Shown: positions 34,376-43,729 of the stretch, piece after piece
How positions within the stretch are numbered: position 1 is the stretch's first letter
How the letters are laid out: every line of letters begins with the position of its first letter
DNA from: Runella slithyformis DSM 19594
Lineage (GTDB): Bacteria > Bacteroidota > Bacteroidia > Cytophagales > Spirosomataceae
Direction: 5' to 3'
Assembly (NCBI RefSeq): GCF_000218895.1
Contig: NC_015703.1
Span: 6,275,001 to 6,339,000, forward strand
DNA: 64,000 nucleotides
Position numbers and translations under genes: made by a program
The notes under the pieces: generated by a model
The model's input: the letters and a program-made list of their open reading frames with translations, nothing else
What the model was told of the DNA's origin: nothing
Database searches by the model: none

Positions 34376-35404
34376 ATGGCATCTGACCGACCCGTTACCA
34401 TTAAAGACATCGCCCGCAAATTCAAGTGTTCCCCTTCTACCGTATCCAGGGCCTTGAACAATCATCCCTTAATTAATGAGGATACTCGCAAAAATTTACA
34501 GGAATACGCCCAAAAAGTAGGTTATCAGCGCAATTCGGTATCGTTGAGCTTGCTTAACAAACGCACCGGGACATTGGGCGTTATTGTCCCTTCCCTCAAT
34601 CATCAACATGAAACGGCTATCATTGACGGGCTTCAGTCAGTGCTGCAACCGCAGGGTTATTTAATGAATATTTGCGTAAGCAATGAGAGTTATCTACTTG
34701 AAAAAGAATACGTAGAAAAATTATTAGCCAACCGGGTAGAAGGGATTTTCTTGTCTATATCACAGGAAACATACGATTCAGGCCATTATGAACACCTCGA
34801 AAGTATAATACAACGCAAAGTACCTCTAATTTTTATTGACCGCGAATACGAAGGTTTTGAAGCAAGTCGTGTTACAATAGATGATTATTACGGAGCTTTT
34901 GCGGCAACCGAGCATTTAATCAAAATGGGCTGTCAGCGCATTGCGCATTTAAAAGGGCCCCAGGGTTTATCCATTACCGAGCAGCGATTTCATGGCTACA
35001 TAGACTGCCTCAGGAAATATCAATTCCCCATTGAAGAAGAGTTAATTGTCAGCACCAATTTTCAGGTTGAAAGCGCGATTATCCCCACGCAGCGTCTTAT
35101 GGAACTTCCGCAACCTCCGGATGGCATTTTTGGAGTAAATGATCAGGTAGCCATCGGAGCGATGAATGTGGTACGGGAGAAAAGTTTTCAAGTACCCGGC
35201 CAAGTAGCCATAGTAGGGTTTGACGATTCGCCTATTTCAGCTTATATTTCTCCACCGCTTACAACTGTCAGGCGCCCGGGCAAGCAAATCGGAGCGGAAG
35301 CTTCCCGTATTTTTTTAAATCAGACCAAAGAAAACCCTGTAACTCTTGAAAATCTTGTGTTGCCGGCAGCTTTGGTTATTCGTGAATCATCGCTTCGGGG
35401 TTGA
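34376..35404 (+). CDS. LacI family transcriptional regulator
   Basis: 342 residues. The N-terminal HTH is TIKDIARKFKCSPSTVSRAL followed by the hinge helix KVGYQRNSVSLSLLNK. A periplasmic-binding-protein-like effector domain follows (IGVIVPSLNHQHETAIIDGL region, VPLIFIDREYEG, FGVNDQVAIGAMNV, IVGFDDSPIS, PPLTTVRRPG). The effector is not known. It follows the inositol oxygenase gene, so an inositol or sugar-acid signal is possible. Its 3' end overlaps the convergent sterol desaturase-like gene by 29 nt. Confidence 0.92.
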   Translation: MASDRPVTIKDIARKFKCSPSTVSRALNNHPLINEDTRKNLQEYAQKVGYQRNSVSLSLLNKRTGTLGVIVPSLNHQHETAIIDGLQSVLQPQGYLMNICVSNESYLLEKEYVEKLLANRVEGIFLSISQETYDSGHYEHLESIIQRKVPLIFIDREYEGFEASRVTIDDYYGAFAATEHLIKMGCQRIAHLKGPQGLSITEQRFHGYIDCLRKYQFPIEEELIVSTNFQVESAIIPTQRLMELPQPPDGIFGVNDQVAIGAMNVVREKSFQVPGQVAIVGFDDSPISAYISPPLTTVRRPGKQIGAEASRIFLNQTKENPVTLENLVLPAALVIRESSLRG

Positions 35405-36284
35405 GATTCTTTGCCTCTATTTCTCTCAACTCATTACTCGTCTGCGAACTTCCATCGTGTGACCAACCCGGTGGATTCACAACGTATTTTACTTTTGTCT
35501 TCCAGTCCACTTCGCGCTTCAAATCCTCGGCAATGGCTTTCCATTCGTGAAAGACGGTATTGGTTAAGCTTTTATCTTCCAATGATTTCGTCAAGCCATA
35601 GCGAACGGGTTCTTCCTCCAGTTCTTCCTGAAAAGTACCGAAAATCCGATCCCAGATAATGAGGCACATTCCCATGTTTTTATCCAAATAGACTATGTTG
35701 GAAGCATGGTGTACACGATGATGCGATGGGGTCACGAATACATACCCAAGCCAGCCTGATTTTCCGACGTAGTTGGTATGAACAATGATTCCGTACGTCT
35801 GTGTGATTGAATACATTAACACAATATCGGCAGGCTTGAAGCCAACCAATACCAAGGGGATAAAATAGATAAACCGATACAAGGGCTGAAACACCGAAGA
35901 GCGAAAACCCGTGGTGAGATTGAAGTATTCGGATGAATGATGCGTTACGTGGACTGCCCAAAATAAACGGCTGTAATGATCCACTACATGCAAAACATAA
36001 AACATAAAATCTTCGGCAAAAAACAGCACTATCCAATAGGCGTAGACGTTACTGATCTCAGTAACACGGTATTGATAAAATGCCACTAAAATTACGACAT
36101 AGACGGCCCGAAATGCTAAATCCAGCCCTCCGTTAAAAAGCATCAACATGAGGTTGGTCAGGGTATCCCGCCAAGTATAATACTTACGATGCTGCCAATG
36201 ACTTATAAAAGCCTCAAACCCAATCAGTAAGATATAAAAAGGCGTTGTAAGTTGAATAATGGTTTGTTCTAATTCGTTAGTCAT
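35376..36284 (-). CDS. Sterol desaturase/fatty acid hydroxylase family membrane protein
   Basis: 302 residues from ATG 36284 (MTNELEQTIIQLTTPFYILL); the longer frame adds 14 residues beginning MFLRKLPRKN. Di-iron His clusters of the family are present: FYVLHVVDHYSR (HVVDH), VHVTHHSSEYFN (HxxHH), THVNYVGKSGW region and PSHHRVHHASNI (HHRVHH). TM helices flank them. Substrate unknown; bacterial members act on lipids. Its end overlaps the LacI gene on the other strand. Confidence 0.85.
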   Translation of the reverse strand: MTNELEQTIIQLTTPFYILLIGFEAFISHWQHRKYYTWRDTLTNLMLMLFNGGLDLAFRAVYVVILVAFYQYRVTEISNVYAYWIVLFFAEDFMFYVLHVVDHYSRLFWAVHVTHHSSEYFNLTTGFRSSVFQPLYRFIYFIPLVLVGFKPADIVLMYSITQTYGIIVHTNYVGKSGWLGYVFVTPSHHRVHHASNIVYLDKNMGMCLIIWDRIFGTFQEELEEEPVRYGLTKSLEDKSLTNTVFHEWKAIAEDLKREVDWKTKVKYVVNPPGWSHDGSSQTSNELREIEAKNLNPEAMIHE

Positions 36285-36295
36285 TGGAAAAATAC

Positions 36296-36303
36296 TATTT
36301 TTG
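36296..36303 (+). promoter_or_regulatory. Putative -7 element of purE
   Basis: TATTTTTG, matching TAnnTTTG, about 100 nt before purE and overlapping the 5' region of the divergent gene. TTCG at 36273-36276 is at about the -33 distance. Confidence 0.4.
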
Positions 36304-36400
36304 CGAGGCAATTTACGCAAAAACAAAACATTTTAGATACGGGAGCGTTGACAAACCAAACGAATCACCGTATGAAAGCACAAATCCTGACGAGAATCAC

Positions 36401-36895
36401 ATGGTAGGAATTATAATGGGCAGCATTTCGGATTTGAAAGTAATGCAGGAGGCAGCCGATATGTTAAAAGAATTTGGGATTGGTTACGAAATAGATATTG
36501 TCTCCGCCCATCGCACTCCTGAAAAAATGGTGGAATACGGAAAAAGCGCCCGCTCCCGAGGCCTGAAAGTAATCATTGCAGGAGCAGGAGGAGCTGCACA
36601 CCTACCCGGTATGATCGCCTCATTGACTTCATTGCCGGTGATAGGCGTTCCGGTAAAGAGCAGTAACTCTATTGATGGCTGGGATTCTGTTCTTTCGATT
36701 TTGCAAATGCCTTCGGGGGTGCCTGTAGCTACGGTAGCTTTAAACGGGGCACGCAACGCGGGCATATTAGCCGCTCAAATAATTGGTACCTCAAATGAAA
36801 CAATGGGCACTATACTTGACCGGTATAAAGAAGAACTCAAAGACAAAGTGGCGGAAATGAGTCTGGAAGCACAAAAAATAAACGCGCAGAAATGA
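36401..36895 (+). CDS. purE: N5-carboxyaminoimidazole ribonucleotide mutase
   Basis: 164 residues from ATG 36401 (MVGIIMGSISDLKVMQEAAD), the standard PurE start; the frame to 36284 adds 39 residues without PurE similarity. It converts N5-CAIR to CAIR in purine synthesis. Motifs: GSISDLKVM, SAHRTPEKMVEY, AGAGGAAHLPGMIASLTSLP and PVATVALNGARNAGILA. purK is not adjacent. Confidence 0.94.
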   Translation: MVGIIMGSISDLKVMQEAADMLKEFGIGYEIDIVSAHRTPEKMVEYGKSARSRGLKVIIAGAGGAAHLPGMIASLTSLPVIGVPVKSSNSIDGWDSVLSILQMPSGVPVATVALNGARNAGILAAQIIGTSNETMGTILDRYKEELKDKVAEMSLEAQKINAQK

Positions 36896-37024
36896 CAGTA
36901 TGAGCGACCTTTTTCTGCACCCAATTTACGCTGATTTTAAATAAGATTTTACTAAATCAGGGTTTTACGGCAATAATGTACAACCTTTACGCTTGCTAAA
37001 TCGACTAAAACACCTCTTAATCAA

Positions 37025-37753
37025 ATGTCAGAAAACGAAAATAGAAATCGTCGCCCCGAAGAATCATCAAAGCTGCCTTATCTTTCGTTAGGAGTTCTGG
37101 TTTTGATGATTGCAGGGCTATTATACGTTGGTTACGAATACATTGCCGACGATGCCGCCGATGTGGATCAACTCTTGAATACACCTCTGGATACCACCGG
37201 CAGGGAACTACAGCCGATTCCTTACGAAAACAATCAGCTAACAACAACCTCTCCCACAACGAAAGATAACACCGAAACTGAGGCAAAAGAAGATAAAGTA
37301 ACCGCTGCCACTCAGGAAGAAGACCTCCTTGCTAGTCCTACCCCTCGGCCTGCCGACGAAGAAGAGCCTAAAAAGGCTGAAGAAAAAGTCCCTGAAAAGC
37401 CCAAAGAAACCGCTAAGCCGGTCGCCGTCAATCCGGGAGGTATCGAAATTACCCATACGGTTCAGAGTGGTGAGACCTTTTATGGTATTGCTAACCGTTA
37501 CAACCTGAAAAGCGGAACGTTGAAAGGGATCAATCCCGATATAAAAGATGAGAACACCGATGTAAAATCGGGGGTGACGCGCATTAAAGTTCGCGTCCAG
37601 GCCGTCCATACGGTTGGCCCTGGCGATATTTTGCGGGTAGTGGCAGAAAAGTACGGTATAACCGTTCAGCAATTGATGGCTGCCAACAAGAAGACAAAAA
37701 ATTTTACCGAACGCGGAGAAAAGCTGATCATTCCTTTTCCGGAGAAAAAGTAA
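37025..37753 (+). CDS. Membrane-anchored twin LysM protein
   Basis: 242 residues. One TM helix near residues 19-40 (YLSLGVLVLMIAGLLYVGYE), an acidic/Lys/Pro-rich linker (about 80-140), then two LysM domains: HTVQSGETFYGIANRYNL (about 143-160) and HTVGPGDILRVVAEKYGI (about 197-214), each ending with IP-type strands. LysM binds peptidoglycan. With the anchor in the inner membrane it probably reaches the cell wall; the role is unknown. It follows purE by about 130 nt and converges with the LpxH-like gene after 3 nt. Confidence 0.8.
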   Translation: MSENENRNRRPEESSKLPYLSLGVLVLMIAGLLYVGYEYIADDAADVDQLLNTPLDTTGRELQPIPYENNQLTTTSPTTKDNTETEAKEDKVTAATQEEDLLASPTPRPADEEEPKKAEEKVPEKPKETAKPVAVNPGGIEITHTVQSGETFYGIANRYNLKSGTLKGINPDIKDENTDVKSGVTRIKVRVQAVHTVGPGDILRVVAEKYGITVQQLMAANKKTKNFTERGEKLIIPFPEKK

Positions 37754-37756
37754 GCC

Positions 37757-38575
37757 TTAACTTACCTTTGCCAAACGCTCTTTCCTTCCAAAAAACTCAG
37801 AAATCGTTGGCTCTGCCGAGGGCTTCACTTCCTGCTCGTTGTAGTAGATTAAACTCCAATTGCCGGTGTGATCTTCCACCAATGCACTCAATGACTCCAC
37901 CCAATCGCCTGAGTTCATGTATACCACCCCGTCCATCTGTCGGATAGCCGGTTGATGAATATGGCCGCAGATAATTCCATCACAGTTTCGGGAACGGGCC
38001 ATTTCGGTGAGTTTTTCCTCAAAATCAGAAATATAGCTTACGGCAGCTTTGACACGCTGCTTTATGACCTGTGACAACGAATAGTAAGGAAGCCCCTGCC
38101 AGGCACGATAATGATTGTACAATTTATTGACCCACAACAATAACGTATAGCCAACATCGCCGAGGTAAGCTAACCATTTCAGATTGGTTGTGATGCTGTC
38201 AAACACATCTCCGTGGGTGACATAATACCGCTTAGACCCCGATTTAAGAATATAATCCTTACGGATCTGGAACTGCTTCCCCAAGCGAAGCGGCATAATC
38301 CGGTCCAAAAAATCATCATGGTTGCCGCGCAGATAGATTACCTTCATATTATGCTCGTCCATCATTTTCAGCACTGTTTTGAAAAAAGCGGTATGTTTTT
38401 TCTTCCATTCACCGTATTTTCTCAGTTGCCATCCATCAATGATATCCCCGTTGAGAATCAATTTTTGGCATTTGTATTGCTTTAAGAAGTTTGTGACTTC
38501 TTTGGCTTTGGAACCTTTGGTTCCTAAGTGAAGGTCAGAGATGACAATCGTACGAAATTGGAGGTTGCTTTTCAT
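37757..38575 (-). CDS. UDP-2,3-diacylglucosamine diphosphatase family metallophosphoesterase
   Basis: 272 residues with calcineurin-like metal motifs: ISDLHLGT, LNGDIIDGWQ, LRGNHDDFLDR, THGDVFDS and CGHIHQPA. The QLRKYGEWKKKH segment after motif 2 resembles LpxH-type hydrolases of lipid A synthesis, but several Bacteroidota paralogues of this type are of unknown substrate. A hydrophobic stretch (LAYLGDVGYTLLLWVNKL) suggests membrane contact. It is divergent from the acetyltransferase gene with about 170 bp between starts. Confidence 0.85.
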   Translation of the reverse strand: MKSNLQFRTIVISDLHLGTKGSKAKEVTNFLKQYKCQKLILNGDIIDGWQLRKYGEWKKKHTAFFKTVLKMMDEHNMKVIYLRGNHDDFLDRIMPLRLGKQFQIRKDYILKSGSKRYYVTHGDVFDSITTNLKWLAYLGDVGYTLLLWVNKLYNHYRAWQGLPYYSLSQVIKQRVKAAVSYISDFEEKLTEMARSRNCDGIICGHIHQPAIRQMDGVVYMNSGDWVESLSALVEDHTGNWSLIYYNEQEVKPSAEPTISEFFGRKERLAKVS

Positions 38576-38749
38576 ATCTTCAAAAAAAGCATATTTCTTT
38601 TACTTATTCGTTATCAGTATTTTACATTATTAATAACTTTTATTTCCTCCGTTAATACGTCGGTAACAAAGAAATTTTACGGAACTTTACCCGCAAAATT
38701 ATCATTACAGGTAAATCAAAAAAAGAATCTGCAAACTGCACTTAGACAG

Positions 38750-39382
38750 ATGGAGAACCCGGTATTAATTTTTGGCGCTAAAGGCTTAGGCTTGGTAGCA
38801 TTAGATATTTTTCAGCGCAACAACGTAGTCGTTTATGGTCTCTTGGATGATGACCCCAATTTGCACCATACCCAAATCGGAGAGTACACTGTTTTAGGAA
38901 ATACGGACGACGATGGGTTTTTAAAATTAATCGGAAAAAAATGCGAAGCTTTTGTAGCCATAGAAGCGCGCACCGAACGGAAAGACCTGGTCGAAATGCT
39001 AAATGAGCGCCGCAGTGTCATGCCCGTGAATGCCATTCATGATACGGCGGTCATATCTTCCTTTGCGGAGATCGGTCACGGCAATTTGATCGGTGCCCGC
39101 GTAACGTTCAGCCCAAAGGCCGTGTTGGGTCACCATTCCATTTTGCATACGGGCGTATCGGTAGAGCATGATGCCATTGTAGGGAATTACGTCAACATCG
39201 GAGCCGGCAGTGTTATCGGAAGCGGTGCCGTCATTGAACATGACGTTTTTGTCGGCTCAGGTGCAACCATTGTATCAGGTGTAAAAATCGGCAAAGGAGC
39301 CAGCATTGGAGCCGGCTCAGTGGTCGTTGAAAATGTTCCGGCGGGTAGCCGGGTGTTTGGCAATCCGGCGAAGAAGGTCTGA
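38750..39382 (+). CDS. NeuD/PglD-like acetyltransferase with left-handed beta-helix
   Basis: 210 residues from ATG 38750 (MENPVLIFGAKGLGLVALDI); the longer frame from 38528 overlaps the divergent gene and has no homologous start. The N-terminal Rossmann-like part (FGAKGLGLV, YGLLDDDPN) and the hexapeptide repeats (IGHGNLIGARV, GNYVNIGAGSVIGSG, VGSGATIVSG, IGKGASIGAGSVV) form the NeuD/PglD-type sugar O- or N-acetyltransferase. Nucleotide-sugar substrate is likely. No neighbouring sugar genes identify it. Confidence 0.85.
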   Translation: MENPVLIFGAKGLGLVALDIFQRNNVVVYGLLDDDPNLHHTQIGEYTVLGNTDDDGFLKLIGKKCEAFVAIEARTERKDLVEMLNERRSVMPVNAIHDTAVISSFAEIGHGNLIGARVTFSPKAVLGHHSILHTGVSVEHDAIVGNYVNIGAGSVIGSGAVIEHDVFVGSGATIVSGVKIGKGASIGAGSVVVENVPAGSRVFGNPAKKV

Positions 39383-39383
39383 T

Positions 39384-39446
39384 TTAATTCTATGTGATAA
39401 CCTCAATGACCACTGAGAGAAGACAGAGGTTATCCTTCAGAATTAA
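39384..39446. terminator. Two-part inverted repeat at the acetyltransferase/recF junction
   Basis: Inner arms GATAACCTC (39396-39404) and GAGGTTATC (39426-39434); outer arms TTAATTCT (39384-39391) and AGAATTAA (39439-39446), separated by 4-nt mismatches. The right arm covers the last codons of recF. It is probably a bidirectional terminator. Confidence 0.55.
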
Positions 39447-40530
39447 TCTCAAAAAACTTTACCTCCGCTTTGATATCTCTCAACAAATCCCGCGTTCGCT
39501 CGGGGCGGGCATCGGTTAGGAATACCTGACCGAAGGTACCGTTTTCAATGAGTTCAATGAGTTTTTGGATGCGACGGTCATCCAACTTATCGAAGATATC
39601 GTCCAACAGCAACAATGGCTTCAACTCTTTTTCGACCGATAACAACTCAAACTGGGCCAATTTGAGCGCCAGCACAAACGACTTCTGTTGTCCCTGCGAA
39701 CCGAATTTTTTCAGGGCAACCTCTCCCATTTCAAACCGAAAATCATCTTTGTGCGCACCCATGTAGGTACGTTGCGTTTGCAGATCACGTGGCCGATGGC
39801 GACGGAAATGTTCCCTGAATTGCAAGTCTTCCATTTCAGATTCATACAGCACAGCTACCGCTTCCCGGCTCTCCCCCAAAAAACCGTAATACTGCTGCAC
39901 CAAAGGTTCAAATTCGAGCAAAAATCGCTGTCTTCGGTCAAAGATACGGTTGGCCAGCGCAATGAGTGATTCGTCATACGTGTCCAATAGCACATCATCA
40001 ACGTAATGACGCTCGTAAAAAATCTTCAGAAGGCTGTTGCGCTGCGCCAGCAGTTTATTGTATTGAAGCAGATCCTGCAAATACAATTGGTCCAGTTGGG
40101 ACAGTACGCCGTCAAAAAAGCGCCGACGCTCTTCACTGCCTTCCCGCACCAGATCGGTGTCGTTGGGTGCCACCAGTACGATCGGAAATTCTCCGATGTG
40201 ATCACTGATGCGCTCGTACGGTTTTTTGTCAGACAGCATCACTTTTCGCTGGCCGCGTTGCAGGCTGCAGGTGATCTGTATCTCCCGGAAATTTTTGCGA
40301 AAAACTCCGTCAATAAGCATAAAATCAGCCTCGTGCCGGATACTGAACGCATCCTGCACCTGAAACGCGCTCTTGGTCAGCCCCAGCCAGTAAATAGCAT
40401 CCAGCAGGTTGGTTTTTCCGGATCCATTCTCCCCCACGATGCAATTGAGCCCGGGACTAAACTCAAAACGCCCCTCTTCATAATTCCTGAAGTACGTCAA
40501 ATGGAGTTTTTCTAAGTATAGCTGTGGCAT
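39430..40530 (-). CDS. recF: DNA replication and repair protein RecF
   Basis: 366 residues. RecF, an SMC-like ATPase, loads RecA at gaps with RecO and RecR. Walker A GENGSGKT spans residues 33-40. The signature FGSQGQQKSFVLALKLAQ and Walker B LLLLDDIFDKLDD are present, as is LTYFRNYEEG near the N-terminus. The dnaA-dnaN neighbours found in many bacteria are absent. Confidence 0.94.
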   Translation of the reverse strand: MPQLYLEKLHLTYFRNYEEGRFEFSPGLNCIVGENGSGKTNLLDAIYWLGLTKSAFQVQDAFSIRHEADFMLIDGVFRKNFREIQITCSLQRGQRKVMLSDKKPYERISDHIGEFPIVLVAPNDTDLVREGSEERRRFFDGVLSQLDQLYLQDLLQYNKLLAQRNSLLKIFYERHYVDDVLLDTYDESLIALANRIFDRRQRFLLEFEPLVQQYYGFLGESREAVAVLYESEMEDLQFREHFRRHRPRDLQTQRTYMGAHKDDFRFEMGEVALKKFGSQGQQKSFVLALKLAQFELLSVEKELKPLLLLDDIFDKLDDRRIQKLIELIENGTFGQVFLTDARPERTRDLLRDIKAEVKFFEINSEG

Positions 40531-40559
40531 TAATTGGTTTTATGCTTATTTTCGCGGGG

Positions 40560-40567
40560 CAAAGATA
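40560..40567 (-). promoter_or_regulatory. Putative -7 element of recF
   Basis: Minus-strand TATCTTTG, an exact TAnnTTTG match, about 30 nt before the recF ATG. Confidence 0.5.
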
Positions 40568-40663
40568 AAACTAAGACTTTGGATAACGGACTTTAGATGC
40601 CAGAATCTCGTAGAATTATAGTCCATTGTCCCAATTCCTGCGTCTAACATCTAACTTAACATT

Positions 40664-41683
40664 ATGGCAACCAAAACCAAAGCGGCACCCGCAAAAACTA
40701 CCCACCCCAAAGAACGATATATGTACTGGTATGAGTCAATGCTGCTTCAGCGTAAGTTTGAAGAGAAAGCAGGACAACTCTACGGTCAACAGAAAATACG
40801 CGGCTTCTGCCACCTGTACATCGGTCAGGAAGCATGCTCTTCGGGCGGTGTAAGTGCATTGACAAAAGATGACAAGTGGATAACCGCTTACCGCGACCAC
40901 GGTATTCCGTTGGCTTTGGGTACTGACCCTAAAGCCATCATGGCTGAATTGTACGGAAAAGCAACGGGAACCACCAAAGGAAAAGGCGGATCTATGCACA
41001 TTTTTGATAAAGAGCGCAATTTCGTGGGCGGTCACGGCATCGTAGGTGCGCAGATCCCTATGGGAGCGGGCATTGCCTTTGCCGAAAAATACAACAAAAC
41101 CACTAACCTCTGCATTTGTCTTTTTGGTGACGGCGCGGTACGCCAAGGGGCTTTGCATGAAGCCTTTAACATGGCTATGACGTGGAAACTGCCCGTTATT
41201 TTTGTCGTAGAAAACAACGGCTATGCCATGGGAACATCGGTCAACCGTACTTCCAACGTGACCGACCTTTATACCATTGGCGAGGCCTATGATATGCCTT
41301 CCGAGCCGGTGGATGGAATGGACGTAGAAGCGGTACATGAGGCTGTCAGCCGTGCAGCAGAGCGCGCCCGCAGCGGACAGGGCCCTACCTTTTTAGAATT
41401 CAAAACGTATCGTTACCGTGGGCACTCCATGTCTGACCCGCAGAAATACCGTACCAAAGAAGAAGTCGAGGAATACAAAAAGCGCGACCCGATCGAAATG
41501 GTCAAAGATAAAATCCTGAAAAACGGTATTGCCACCGAAGAAGACCTGGCTGCTATTGATGCCAAAATCAAGCAGCAGGTGGAAGAATCCGTAAAATTTG
41601 CCGAAGAATCTCCCTGGCCTGATGCCTCTGAAATTTTTACGGATATGTATCTACAGGAGGATTATCCTTTTATAATGGATTAA
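40664..41683 (+). CDS. pdhA: Pyruvate dehydrogenase E1 component, alpha subunit
   Basis: 339 residues. With the beta subunit it decarboxylates pyruvate using thiamine diphosphate. The TPP motif is GDGAVRQGALHEAF followed by VIFVVENNGYAMGT. The N-terminal MYWYESMLLQRKFEEKAGQL, GGSMHIFDKERNFVGGHGIV and the phospho-loop-like YRYRGHSMSDPQKYR are typical E1-alpha. The beta subunit and E2 genes are not adjacent; the next gene is an MlaE-like permease. Confidence 0.93.
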   Translation: MATKTKAAPAKTTHPKERYMYWYESMLLQRKFEEKAGQLYGQQKIRGFCHLYIGQEACSSGGVSALTKDDKWITAYRDHGIPLALGTDPKAIMAELYGKATGTTKGKGGSMHIFDKERNFVGGHGIVGAQIPMGAGIAFAEKYNKTTNLCICLFGDGAVRQGALHEAFNMAMTWKLPVIFVVENNGYAMGTSVNRTSNVTDLYTIGEAYDMPSEPVDGMDVEAVHEAVSRAAERARSGQGPTFLEFKTYRYRGHSMSDPQKYRTKEEVEEYKKRDPIEMVKDKILKNGIATEEDLAAIDAKIKQQVEESVKFAEESPWPDASEIFTDMYLQEDYPFIMD

Positions 41684-41771
41684 TTCATTTATACAGCAAC
41701 AGGCGTTGGCTCATAGGCCATGGAGTGATCCAAAGTTCTATGTCCGGCGTCTGTTGTCTACTTTTATAGCT

Positions 41772-42506
41772 ATGAAAACGTTAGGAAATTATTTTATTTT
41801 TCTGGGTAACTTATTCAGTAACCGCGAAAAATTTCGAGTCTATATCAAGTTGATTGTTGATGAGTGTTCGGAAATCGGCATCAATTCCGTTTTCATTGTT
41901 TCGATCGTTGCTACATTTCTGGGTGCGGTTACCTGCGTCCAAACGGCCGACAACCTGGTCAGCCCTTTTGTTCCCAACTACATCATTTCACTGATCGTGC
42001 GCGACAGCAGCATTCTGGAATTTGCGCCAACCATTACCTGCGTTGTGTTATCCGGCAAAGTAGGTTCGCACATTGCGGGCGGCTTAGGCACCATGCGCAT
42101 CACCGAACAAATTGATGCGCTCGAAGTAATGGGCATCAATTCGGTTTCTTATTTGGTTTTGCCAAAGATCATTGCCTCCATCATCACGTTTCCGATGTTG
42201 GTCATCCTTTCGGGCTTTCTATCCATTTTAGGCGGTTATTTGGCAGGAATTGCCACCAACGTGATTTCACCTGAAGATTATATACGCGGTCTTCGTTCGG
42301 ATTTTCGTCCGTTCAACATTCCTTTTGCCATCATTAAATCTGTCGTTTTTGCATTTTTGATCACCTCTATTTCTTCCTTCAAGGGATACTTTACCCGGGG
42401 CGGGGCATTGGAAGTAGGGCAGGCATCCACGGCGGCCGTTACCAATAGCTGTATAGCCGTGTTAGTTGCCGATTATCTTTTAGCACAATTGTTGCTCTTA
42501 GATTAA
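41772..42506 (+). CDS. MlaE-type ABC transporter permease
   Basis: 244 residues from ATG 41772 (MKTLGNYFIFLGNLFSNR); the frame from 41706 has a 22-residue extension from the upstream repeat-like spacer. Five or six TM helices with the MlaE family features SVFIVSIVATFLGAVTCVQT, TCVVLSGKVGSHIAGGLGTM, ITEQIDALEVMGINSVSYLV and FTRGGALEVGQASTAAV. MlaE works with an ATPase (MlaF) and an MCE protein (MlaD) in phospholipid transport across the envelope. Neither is next to it; a convergent ROK gene overlaps its stop by 4 nt. Confidence 0.88.
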   Translation: MKTLGNYFIFLGNLFSNREKFRVYIKLIVDECSEIGINSVFIVSIVATFLGAVTCVQTADNLVSPFVPNYIISLIVRDSSILEFAPTITCVVLSGKVGSHIAGGLGTMRITEQIDALEVMGINSVSYLVLPKIIASIITFPMLVILSGFLSILGGYLAGIATNVISPEDYIRGLRSDFRPFNIPFAIIKSVVFAFLITSISSFKGYFTRGGALEVGQASTAAVTNSCIAVLVADYLLAQLLLLD

Positions 42507-43729
42507 TTACTTTCTATTATTTTTTCTACCACATATGCTTGAGTACCAAGCCATTTGGCTTCCTGACCCAATTGTGAAATGACCACCGTCAGGTTATTCC
42601 GGAAATCGGTTAAGCAATATTTATTAATGGCCTGCTCAATGGGGTTAGTAATAAACGCCCCCGCTTTTGCCACAATACCATCGACGATGATAATCTCCGG
42701 ATTAAACAGGTGTATGGCAATGGATAATCCTTTTCCAAGCTCCATTCCTATCTCGTGAAGAATATCGATCGCGAATGAATCACCCTGCCAAGCGGCATCA
42801 ATGATGGTTTCAGCATCTATTTTTTCCACTTCAATGGCCGATAACCGCGAAATGCGTCCTTCAGCCAATCCTTTTTTGATACGGCGGATCAGCGAAGCCG
42901 CCGAGGTGATGGTGTCCAGGCAGCCTACTTTTCCGCAATGGCACAACTCGCCGTTGGGCACTACCTGAATATGACCCAGCTCGCCTGCAAAACCCGAAGC
43001 TCCCTGAAATACTTCACCGTTTAAGATCACCCCAAGCCCAACTCCCCAATCAATATAAATAGCCAACACATGATCTTTGCCCTGTGCCAACCCAAAACGG
43101 TGCTCGCCGAGGGTGGTGGCTTTGGTATCATTGATGACGTAGACGGGAAATTTAAAATAATTTTCTAAATACGCCCCAAATGACTCATTTTGGTTCAAAC
43201 TGCGATATGTAAAGTTGAACCCTTTGCGGGCATCGACCAATCCGGCCACCGAAACCCCCATGGCCATAAAATCATCGTAGCGGAGGTTTGACTCCCCCAA
43301 AACCTGCTCGGTGGCATCGACGAGGCTTTTCAAAAACTGAGAAGAATCTTCTAAGCGCAGATTAAAATCACGCCGTAAGATCACTTCATTTTTAAGATTA
43401 AGAATCAGGATTTTGGTGTCATGCGTATTCACATCCAACACAATGGAGTAATAGCGCTCTGTACTGAGGCTAAATAAGACAGGTTTACGCCCCTGCTTGG
43501 TTATTCCGGTCCCGACCGGCACGATCCATTTTTCCTCCACCATCTCTTCCACAATACCCGTCACTGACGGTACACTGCTGTGAATGACCCGGGCCATCTC
43601 AGCGATGGAGCAGGTTCCGGATCGGTATAATTCAGTAAGAATGCGACGACGGTGTTGACTTTTCTTGTAGTCAACGACAGAAGTTTTGGGCAGGATATCA
43701 ACCTCAGGCGAAGTAGTGGAATCAAACAT
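42503..43729 (-). CDS. ROK family transcriptional repressor (NagC/XylR-like)
   Basis: 408 residues. Winged-helix DNA-binding part about 20-80 (RRRILTELYRSGTCSIAEMA, IVEEMVEEKWI), then the ROK sugar-kinase fold: AIYIDWGVGLGVILNGEVF, GFAGELGHIQV and the zinc-type CHCGKVGCLDTI. The DxGxG-type ATP site is altered (YIDWGVGLG) as in non-kinase repressors. It is divergent from the SusC/SusD operon, 466 bp apart, and probably controls it. The effector would be a sugar or sugar phosphate. Confidence 0.92.
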   Translation of the reverse strand: MFDSTTSPEVDILPKTSVVDYKKSQHRRRILTELYRSGTCSIAEMARVIHSSVPSVTGIVEEMVEEKWIVPVGTGITKQGRKPVLFSLSTERYYSIVLDVNTHDTKILILNLKNEVILRRDFNLRLEDSSQFLKSLVDATEQVLGESNLRYDDFMAMGVSVAGLVDARKGFNFTYRSLNQNESFGAYLENYFKFPVYVINDTKATTLGEHRFGLAQGKDHVLAIYIDWGVGLGVILNGEVFQGASGFAGELGHIQVVPNGELCHCGKVGCLDTITSAASLIRRIKKGLAEGRISRLSAIEVEKIDAETIIDAAWQGDSFAIDILHEIGMELGKGLSIAIHLFNPEIIIVDGIVAKAGAFITNPIEQAINKYCLTDFRNNLTVVISQLGQEAKWLGTQAYVVEKIIESN

